Assembly (NCBI GenBank): GCA_025458465.1
Contig: JALOSK010000085.1
Coordinates: 1-8,733 of the forward strand
Direction: 5' to 3'
DNA length: 8,733 bases
Source of the DNA: Sandarakinorhabdus sp.
Lineage (GTDB): Bacteria; Pseudomonadota; Alphaproteobacteria; Sphingomonadales; Sphingomonadaceae
The first letter of the stretch is position 1. Each line of letters begins with the position of its first letter. The translations under genes were made by a program, and so were the position numbers. The notes under the pieces were generated by a model. It was not told where the DNA came from, did no database searches, and saw only the letters and a program-made list of their open reading frames with translations. Shown here piece after piece: positions 1-5,290 of the stretch.

Positions 1-110
1 ATGCCGCTGCGGGTGAGGGGGGTGTGCGCCATGTGGCCCTGCATGCGGGCGGCGGCGTTGAACACGGTTTCGGCGTGGCGGGCGAGAATCAGATCCATGC
101 CCATGTGCAT
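1..110 (-). CDS. Histidine phosphatase (phosphoglycerate mutase-like) family protein, N-terminal fragment
   Basis: Only the first ~36 codons are in the window; the gene continues past position 1. The translation contains LILARHAETVFN, followed by MQGHMAHTPLTRSG. This is the N-terminal signature of the histidine phosphatase superfamily, in which the His of the RHG/RHA motif is the phospho-accepting catalytic residue and the LT.G segment follows about 20 residues later. The second position of the usual RHG is followed by Ala here (RHA), a common family variant. Three in-frame ATGs (first bases at 110, 104 and 98) compete as start, with a GTG at 128 further upstream. None has a clear Shine-Dalgarno sequence, so the start is uncertain; the longest ATG form is given. 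The substrate cannot be told from this fragment: phosphoglycerate mutase, alpha-ribazole phosphatase and broad-specificity phosphatases share this start. The gene is divergent from dnaN, with ~90 bp between the starts. Confidence 0.8.
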   Translation of the reverse strand, partial: MHMGMDLILARHAETVFNAAARMQGHMAHTPLTRSG

Positions 111-156
111 AAGCCGGAATCGGTGCACTTCGCCACTATGCCAAGGCGCATGAATG

Positions 157-164
157 GTTATAGT
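157..164. promoter_or_regulatory. Possible overlapping divergent -10 elements between the phosphatase gene and dnaN
   Basis: The 88-bp gap between the two divergent starts is mostly GC-rich but holds one AT-rich stretch, TGAATGGTTATAGTG. It reads TATAGT on the plus strand (159-164), 35 bp before the dnaN start, and TATAAC on the minus strand (162-157), ~50 bp before the phosphatase start. Either could act as a -10 box. No convincing -35 partner is visible for either direction, so this is only a candidate. The dnaN ribosome binding site is AGGGA at 189-193, five bases before the ATG. Confidence 0.25.
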
Positions 165-198
165 GCGCGCGGCTCACCAATAGTTAACAGGGACCAGA

Positions 199-1331
199 AT
201 GAAGGCCACTGTCGAACGCGCGACGCTGCTGAAGTGCCTGGGGCATATCCAGTCGGTGGTGGAACGGCGCAACACCATCCCGATCCTGTCCAACGTGCTG
301 ATCGAGGCGCGCGGCGACGGGCTGCGGTTGATGGCGACCGATCTTGATCTGCAGGTGGTGGAAACCATTCCCGCCGCCATCGACGTGCAGGGTGCCACCA
401 CGGTTTCGGCGCACACGTTGTTCGATATCGTGCGCAAGCTGCCCGAAGGCAGCCAGGTGGAACTGGCGGTTTCGGGTGAACGCATGAGCGTGGTGGCCGG
501 CCGCAGTCGGTTCAGCCTTTCGACGTTGAAGCGCGACGATTTCCCGGTGATCGCCGAGACCGATCTGCCGGTGCGCTTCACGCTTTCGGCGGCCGATCTG
601 AAGCTGCTGATCGATTCGATCCGCTTTGCGATTTCCACGGAAGAAACCCGTTATTATCTGAACGGCATCCACATCCACGCCACGTCCGGCCCGGCGCCGA
701 AGCTGCGCGGCGTGGCCACCGATGGCCACCGCCTGGCCCGGGTGGAGCTGGATCTGCCGGCTGGCGCTGCCGACATGCCGGGCGTGATCGTGCCGCGCAA
801 ATGCGTGAACGAGGTGCGCAAGCTGCTGGACGAGATGGCGGCGGATGCGCCGGTGGAAATCAGCCTGTCGCCGGCCAAGGTCCGGTTCCGCTTCTCGGCC
901 GATTCCACGCTGACCAGCAAGCTGATCGATGGCACCTTCCCCGATTACAACCGGGTGATCCCGACCGCCAACGACAAGCTGCTGAAGATCGACACGCGCG
1001 CGCTGGCCGAAGGGGTGGACCGTGTGGCGGCCATCGCCACCACCGAAAAGACCCGCGCCAGACCCGCGCCGTGAAGCTGGCGCTGGGCCGGGACAAGGTG
1101 ACGCTTTCGGTGACCAGCCCGGAAAACGGCACCGCATCGGAAGAAGTGCCGGCCGATTATGCCGCCGCCGATATCGAGGTGGGCTTCAACTATCGCTATC
1201 TGCTCGACATATTGGGCCAGGTGAGCAGCGACCAGGTGGACCTGCATCTGGCGGACGCATCGGCGCCGACGCTGATCCGCGAGGGTGATGATGCCAAGGC
1301 GCTGTATGTGCTGATGCCGATGCGTGTCTGA
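199..1331 (+). pseudogene. dnaN: DNA polymerase III subunit beta (sliding clamp), frameshifted by an 11-bp duplication
   Basis: DnaN forms the ring-shaped dimer that tethers the replicative polymerase to DNA in the cytoplasm. The start MKATVERATLLKCLGHIQ, the segments RRNTIPILSNVLIEA, GVATDGHRLARV and GTFPDYNRVIP, and the C-terminus ALYVLMPMRV are clear DnaN landmarks; the last is the protein-binding cleft tail (MPMRL in E. coli). The start ATG has AGGGA five bases upstream. As written, the frame is true to residue 287 (…EKTRA), then reads RPAP and stops at TGA 1072-1074. The remaining 86 residues (VKLALGRDKVTL… to MPMRV) continue in another frame from 1071 to the stop at 1331. The cause is a perfect tandem 11-bp duplication at 1049-1070. 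Removing one copy gives 373 residues, the normal length. The 291-residue product would lose most of domain III and the cleft. Because dnaN is essential, a sequencing or assembly error, a recent mutation, or an intact second copy are the likely explanations. Confidence 0.95.
1049..1070 (+). repeat. Perfect 11-bp tandem duplication inside dnaN
   Basis: AGACCCGCGCC occurs twice back to back, at 1049-1059 and 1060-1070. The insertion of 11 bases (not a multiple of three) puts the downstream part of dnaN out of frame. With one copy, the reading is GAA AAG ACC CGC GCC GTG AAG, giving EKTRAVK as expected for a beta clamp. The second copy is therefore the extra one. Confidence 0.95.
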
Positions 1332-1342
1332 GCGCGGCCCGC

Positions 1343-1363
1343 GCTTATCGCAGCGCGATAAGC
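1343..1363. other. Hairpin-forming inverted repeat just after dnaN
   Basis: GCTTATCGC (1343-1351) and GCGATAAGC (1355-1363) form a perfect 9-bp stem with a three-base loop (AGC), starting 11 bp after the dnaN stop. No T-run follows it on either strand, so it is not a canonical intrinsic terminator. It could be an RNA 3'-end stabiliser or a protein site. Its function is unknown. Confidence 0.5.
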
Positions 1364-1393
1364 CGGGACTCGCGCCAGACCGGCCAGCGACCA

Positions 1394-1423
1394 AAAAGGG
1401 CGGCCCCGACAGGCCGCCCTTTT
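1394..1423. terminator. Bidirectional rho-independent terminator between convergent genes
   Basis: AAAAGGGCGGCC (1394-1405) pairs with GGCCGCCCTTTT (1412-1423) over 12 bp with a six-base loop. The GC-rich core is flanked by A residues on the left and T residues on the right, so transcripts from either strand end with a GC stem followed by a short U-tract. It lies 62 bp after the dnaN stop and 61 bp after the stop of the convergent phosphodiesterase gene, as expected for a shared terminator. Confidence 0.85.
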
Positions 1424-1437
1424 CGTGAGTCGTCTGA

Positions 1438-1456
1438 CCCCGGATCAAGCCCGGGG
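1438..1456. repeat. Palindromic CCCCGG…CCGGGG intergenic repeat
   Basis: CCCCGG (1438-1443) and CCGGGG (1451-1456) flank ATCAAGC. The core CCCCGGATCAAG.CCGGGG resembles a short palindromic repeat that I recall as frequent between genes in sphingomonads and related alphaproteobacteria. Only one copy is present in this window, so its dispersed nature cannot be shown here. Confidence 0.45.
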
Positions 1457-1484
1457 CGGGCATTGCGGCTTTGCCGCGACGCGC

Positions 1485-2342
1485 TCACTCCGCCCTGACC
1501 GCCCGCTCCGCCAATATATGCTGCACCGTCGGCTGCATGCGCGCGTTGTAGCGGGCGAGCACCGGGTGTTCGCCGCCGGCGCCGAAGTGGGTGATCAGAT
1601 CGCGCCCGGTCCACCAGTGCACGGCAAAGCCCGGCGGTTCGGCCACGATCATGTCGCGGCCGTCGGGGTGGTTGCCATCGATGTGGCGGAAATCGATCGC
1701 CACCTGCGGCGCGGTGGAGGGGCACACGGCGAGCGTGGTGCCGTGCCAGCCGGTCACCATGGCGCGGTGCAGATGGCCGGTCACCATCCGGATGATGTGC
1801 GGGTGGCGGCGCACCACGGCGGCGAGCCGCTGCACCCAGGGCGCATCGATATCCTCGGTCATCCAGCCGTTGCCGGTTTCGATCGGCGGGTGATGCAGCA
1901 CCAGCACGGTGGGCCGCGTGTCGGCCGCCAGCGTGGCGTCCAGCCAGGCGGCCTGGCCATCATCCAGCGCGCCGCCGTGCTGGCCTGCCAGCAGCGTATC
2001 GAGCACCACGATGCGCAGCGGGCCGTGGGTGACGGCATATTGCACGCGCCCGCAATCGGTGGCCGGCACGTCGCCGAACACGGATCGGAAATGGTCGCGG
2101 TTGTCATGGTTGCCCAAGGCGAAATGCACCGGGAACGGCAGCGCATCGGTGATCGCCTTCAGCGTCTGATAGCTGGCGATGCTGCCCTGTTCGGTCAGGT
2201 CGCCGGTGGCGAGCAGCAGATCCGGGCGCGGGTTGAGCGCCAGCAAGGCGGCCAGCACGGCATCAAGGCGCTGGCGGTTCAGTTCCGCCGGATCATCCGG
2301 CAGGAAGCCGAGATGCAGATCGGTCACCTGGGCAATCAGCAT
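1485..2342 (-). CDS. CpdA-like class III metallophosphodiesterase
   Basis: A 285-residue cytoplasmic protein of the calcineurin-like metallophosphoesterase fold. All dinuclear-metal motifs are present and in order: D8-x-H10 (TDLHLG), G47-D48 (ATGDLTE), G77-N-H-D80 (ALGNHDN), H150-H151 (VLHHPP) and G189-H-x-H192 (TGHLHR). This set, the length (E. coli CpdA is 275 residues) and the sequence LGNHDNRDHF fit the class III cyclic-nucleotide phosphodiesterase group, which hydrolyses 3',5'-cAMP to AMP. Related members act on other phosphodiesters, so the cAMP substrate is an inference. The ATG at 2342 is chosen because MLIAQVTDLHLG is a typical family start; an upstream in-frame extension to 2423 is low-complexity and unlike the family. 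A G-rich stretch (GGGGGCGGG) lies just upstream of the start. The gene is last in the minus-strand run, 97 bp after the decaheme gene stop, and is convergent with dnaN across a terminator. Confidence 0.88.
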   Translation of the reverse strand: MLIAQVTDLHLGFLPDDPAELNRQRLDAVLAALLALNPRPDLLLATGDLTEQGSIASYQTLKAITDALPFPVHFALGNHDNRDHFRSVFGDVPATDCGRVQYAVTHGPLRIVVLDTLLAGQHGGALDDGQAAWLDATLAADTRPTVLVLHHPPIETGNGWMTEDIDAPWVQRLAAVVRRHPHIIRMVTGHLHRAMVTGWHGTTLAVCPSTAPQVAIDFRHIDGNHPDGRDMIVAEPPGFAVHWWTGRDLITHFGAGGEHPVLARYNARMQPTVQHILAERAVRAE

Positions 2343-2359
2343 CGCACCCGCCCCCACAT

Positions 2360-2378
2360 GTCGCCCATGATGGGCGAC
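2360..2378. promoter_or_regulatory. 19-bp palindrome upstream of the phosphodiesterase gene (possible operator or hairpin)
   Basis: GTCGCCCAT-G-ATGGGCGAC is a perfect 9+1+9 inverted repeat in the 97-bp gap (2343-2439) between the decaheme cytochrome stop and the phosphodiesterase start, 17 bp upstream of that ATG. It could be a regulator binding site for independent expression of the phosphodiesterase, or an 8-bp hairpin that occludes translation or ends upstream transcripts. No T-run follows, so an intrinsic terminator is unlikely. A second, shorter GC palindrome (CGCCGCGCGGCG, 2406-2417) lies nearby and may be chance. Confidence 0.45.
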
Positions 2379-2439
2379 CGATTGTCCGAACCATGTACGC
2401 CCGCACGCCGCGCGGCGACGCAATCATGGCAGATCATCC

Positions 2440-4362
2440 TCAACGGCCGGTTTCCGCCGCCGCCAGCGCCACACGGCGATGGCCGGCCGGCACGGGTGCG
2501 CCCGGGTTGATGCGATCGTTCACGCCATCGTGATAGGCGTGGCAGGTATCGCAGCTGGCGCCGGCCTTGGGCGCGCCCGCGAACAGCGCCTTCACCGGCG
2601 CGCCGTGGCACTGCCGGCAACTGGCGACACCGGGGAGCAGAACGTCGGTCGCTGCCTTCGATGTCATGGCGCCATCATGGCACGCCAGACAGGCGGCCTG
2701 CCCGGTCTTGCCTTCGAAGCTGCGATGCTTGCCATGCGGGAAGCGGCCCTGCGGCAGATAATGATCGTTCAGCGTCACGGCTGCGATGGCAAAGCGGCGG
2801 CTGATGTCGGCGGTGCCGGTATCGGAGACGACATGGCAATCGGTGCAGATACCCTTCCCGCCAAAGCGGCGGCCGGTGAAGACCTGCGCCACCGCCGCGT
2901 CTGCCCGGCTGGCGGGGAGGGGCTCTGCTGCGATGGCGGCCAACAGCCCCGGCGTGCGCCGCGGAAACAGCGCCACATCGGCGCCGCCGCGCCGGCTGGC
3001 CCAGAAATCGCGGATGATGCCGGCCACCTGTTCGGGTTTGCCGTGCGGCAGGGTGCGCAACGTGCCGCCGTCGCGGGCGAAGGCCAGATCGTGGCAGGCG
3101 CTGCAATTCTTCTCCATGGTGATCGGCTGGAACCGCGCCTGCGCGGCGTCGGGGATATGGCAGTATCGGCAGGGCAGGGCGCCATCCGGGCCGGTGGGCA
3201 GGCCCTGCTTCTGCGCCATGTTGGCCACCGCATTGCTGGCCGATTGGTGGAGCGCGTGCGGATAGAGGAGCCCGGAATTCTCCCTGGCGACCTTCAGCGC
3301 GGCGCGGGTGAAGACTGGCTGTGTCAAGGATGGTGTCGTCACCAGCGTGGCGCGGAAATCGGGGTGGCGCTGCCAGTCGGGCACGTCGGCCACCGGCGTG
3401 TCGGGCAGGCGGTTGTTCAGCCCGGCGTGGCAATCCGTGCAGAAACTGGCCGCCACCGTCAGCACCGTGGCCTCGCCCTCATGCTCCTTGTGGCAGCTGG
3501 TGCAGCGGCCTTCCGGCAGGTTGAAGGCCCTGTGGGCGGCGCCGATCACGCCGCCGGCCGGCAGCCGGCCCTGGCTCATGCGGGCCGGCAGCGCATGATC
3601 GGGCAGCGCATCCTTCACATGGCAGGCCTGGCAGGCACTGTCGGTCACGCTCACGAAGGCCTGTTGGTGGCAGGCGCCGCAATTGCTGGCGAGGCTGGCG
3701 TGGGCGTTGGACAAGCGGCCGCTCGACCAGACTTCATCGGGGGCGAAGCCGCCTGCCGCGGCCGCCCGTTCCCTGGGCAGTTGCAGCCGGCCATCGCCGA
3801 ACGTCTGGCCGGGCGTGGCGGGCTGGCGCGCTTCGGCCAGCATCGCCTGTGGCAGCACGGCGCGATCCTCGCCCAGGAAATGCAGCAGCGGCAGCAGGAA
3901 CAGGCCGATCAGCACCACGGCGGCCGCGATCCAGGCCATGCGGCGCTTGCCCGGCAGGGCGCCCTCGAGCGAGAAAATCCCGGTCTCGGCGCCGGCATCG
4001 GCCGTTTCCACCGCCGGCACCACGCGGGTCGCGGTGATGGCCACGGCATCATCATCCCCGGCCGACAGGGAGAGGCGGAACGGCCCGATGGCGATGGCCG
4101 GATTGTCGGCCAGGGCCAGATCGGCGCGGGTGACGAAGCCGCCCGCCAGCTGGAACGGCACCCCGCCACTGGCCTCCACGCTCACCGTGCCGGGGCCGGT
4201 GCGCACGATGCGGGCGTGGCGCAGCATCACCGCCAGATCGGCCAACTGGATATCGCAATCGGTGCCGCGCCCGATGCTGATCTCGGCTGTCGTCAGCGTG
4301 CGGGTGCGGATGATGTCCCCCCCGTCGGCGCGGCGCGCGATCTGGCGGATGATGAAGCTCAT
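2440..4362 (-). CDS. FHA-domain-containing membrane-anchored decaheme cytochrome c
   Basis: A 640-residue protein in three parts. Residues ~1-110 look like a forkhead-associated (FHA) domain: ISIGRGTDCDIQL (GR at 31-32) and RHARI (His49). The usual Ser-Arg of the SRxH motif is replaced by Met-Leu, so phosphothreonine binding may be lost or altered. Residues ~142-163 are a single membrane helix preceded by GKRR, which predicts an N-in, C-out topology. The periplasmic part carries ten CxxCH heme c motifs with first Cys at 228, 244, 287, 308, 398, 420, 506, 558, 582 and 604. Several extra His (PHALH, FPHGKH) suit bis-His ligation as in cytochrome c3-like multihemes. The likely role is to accept or store electrons from the membrane cytochrome b encoded just upstream (10-bp gap) and pass them to a periplasmic partner; the acceptor is unknown. 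There is no cleavable signal peptide. The C-terminal ~30 residues are heme-free. Heme attachment would need the Ccm system, part of which is encoded divergently nearby. Confidence 0.9.
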   Translation of the reverse strand: MSFIIRQIARRADGGDIIRTRTLTTAEISIGRGTDCDIQLADLAVMLRHARIVRTGPGTVSVEASGGVPFQLAGGFVTRADLALADNPAIAIGPFRLSLSAGDDDAVAITATRVVPAVETADAGAETGIFSLEGALPGKRRMAWIAAAVVLIGLFLLPLLHFLGEDRAVLPQAMLAEARQPATPGQTFGDGRLQLPRERAAAAGGFAPDEVWSSGRLSNAHASLASNCGACHQQAFVSVTDSACQACHVKDALPDHALPARMSQGRLPAGGVIGAAHRAFNLPEGRCTSCHKEHEGEATVLTVAASFCTDCHAGLNNRLPDTPVADVPDWQRHPDFRATLVTTPSLTQPVFTRAALKVARENSGLLYPHALHQSASNAVANMAQKQGLPTGPDGALPCRYCHIPDAAQARFQPITMEKNCSACHDLAFARDGGTLRTLPHGKPEQVAGIIRDFWASRRGGADVALFPRRTPGLLAAIAAEPLPASRADAAVAQVFTGRRFGGKGICTDCHVVSDTGTADISRRFAIAAVTLNDHYLPQGRFPHGKHRSFEGKTGQAACLACHDGAMTSKAATDVLLPGVASCRQCHGAPVKALFAGAPKAGASCDTCHAYHDGVNDRINPGAPVPAGHRRVALAAAETGR

Positions 4363-4372
4363 GCCCCGCGCC

Positions 4373-5290
4373 TCACCAATAAAGGAAGACGGAGAGGATG
4401 TGCGCGGCCAGCGCCGCCAGCAGCGCCACCGTGACCGGCACGTGGATGTAGAGCCACAATTCCAGCTGCGCCTTCAGGGCGATGTGGCGGCGGGCCTGGG
4501 CGAGCGCGGCCTCCTTGCGCTCCAGCAGAAACCGGATCTGTTGCAGCCGCTCGTCCGGCTGGCCGGCGCGCATGGCGGCCAACACCTTGTCGCCCACCGC
4601 TGCCAGCGCCCGGGCGTTGCCATCGCCGCTGTAATCACCTGAAAGCCGCTGCCGCAGCGTGCCGGCTATGCCTGTTTCCTCAAGGCTCATCCGCACCAGC
4701 GCGGCATCGGCGGCATCCAGCGGTTGCGCAGCGCTGTCCAGCTGCCGGTCCAGCGTGCGCAGGGCCTCCAGCATCTGCGCCTGCGTGACCTCGCCGCGGT
4801 TGGCCGAGAGCTTTTCGGGCAGGCTGCGATAGAGGTGAATGCCCCAGAAGCCGGACAGGATGACGATCATCATCAGCAGCCACGCCAGGCTGTGCACGTT
4901 CCAGCCCAGCTGCCCGCCGGCGTGCAGCGTGCCGATGACGATCAGGCTCATCCCCAGCCAGACATGCGCGCTGGTCCAGCCCTTGAGGCTGAAAGGCTTC
5001 GCGCCAACCACCCGCTTGCGCACCCCCAGCAGCGACAGCCAGACAATCATCACGGCACCCAGCGTGCCCAGCGTGTAGCCCAGCCATGTCCCGCCATTGT
5101 GGCCCGTGGGATTCGGGGGGACGGGATCGGTGAGGGCATAGACGGCAATCACCAGCAGGCAGAGCGCGGCCGACAGCTTCGCCCAGCGCCCGCCCTTGTG
5201 ATTGAGGAAGCCTTCGTGCGTCACATCGCGCGGCGCCCGCGTCACGGCCTTGCCGGTCATGATCTTCCTGGCTGGGGCCCGGGTGGCCAT
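4373..5290 (-). CDS. Five-helix membrane protein, probable diheme cytochrome b-type electron carrier
   Basis: A 305-residue integral inner-membrane protein. Predicted helices are ~38-55, 69-90, 107-126, 133-152 and 277-303. A basic N-terminus suggests N-in, which places the ~120-residue helical loop (155-275, partly coiled-coil-like around 246-276) in the cytoplasm. His109/His123 in helix 3 and His283/His297 in helix 5 are each spaced H-x13-H. This is the classical pattern for two stacked b hemes in the ferric reductase/NADPH oxidase type of membrane domain. Helix 4 adds His133 and His152. No specific family name could be assigned from sequence alone. The ATG at 5290 is chosen because it overlaps the stop of the upstream gene as TGATG, implying translational coupling; Met11 is a weaker alternative. 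The position between an Fe-S oxidoreductase and a multiheme cytochrome c indicates a quinone-side or direct transmembrane electron-transfer subunit. That role is inferred. Confidence 0.8.
   Translation of the reverse strand: MATRAPARKIMTGKAVTRAPRDVTHEGFLNHKGGRWAKLSAALCLLVIAVYALTDPVPPNPTGHNGGTWLGYTLGTLGAVMIVWLSLLGVRKRVVGAKPFSLKGWTSAHVWLGMSLIVIGTLHAGGQLGWNVHSLAWLLMMIVILSGFWGIHLYRSLPEKLSANRGEVTQAQMLEALRTLDRQLDSAAQPLDAADAALVRMSLEETGIAGTLRQRLSGDYSGDGNARALAAVGDKVLAAMRAGQPDERLQQIRFLLERKEAALAQARRHIALKAQLELWLYIHVPVTVALLAALAAHILSVFLYW

Noticed and set aside
1041..1074. Programmed -1 ribosomal frameshift in dnaN, by analogy with dnaX
   Set aside because: The only candidate slip site (GAAAAG) is weak, beta clamps are not known to use frameshifting, and the perfect tandem 11-bp copy explains the break fully.
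2406..2417. 12-bp palindrome CGCCGCGCGGCG
   Set aside because: A pure G/C palindrome of this length is expected by chance in such GC-rich DNA, and no partner element supports it.
1425..2510. Plus-strand open frame of 361 codons opposite the phosphodiesterase
   Set aside because: It has no recognisable domain, it overlaps the terminator region, and the minus strand shows all five metallophosphoesterase motifs.
2479..4434. Long plus-strand open frame of 651 codons opposite the decaheme gene
   Set aside because: Its translation is low-complexity Gly/Ala/Arg/His text with no motif, while the minus strand carries ten CxxCH motifs and an FHA-like domain. It is a GC-driven antisense shadow.
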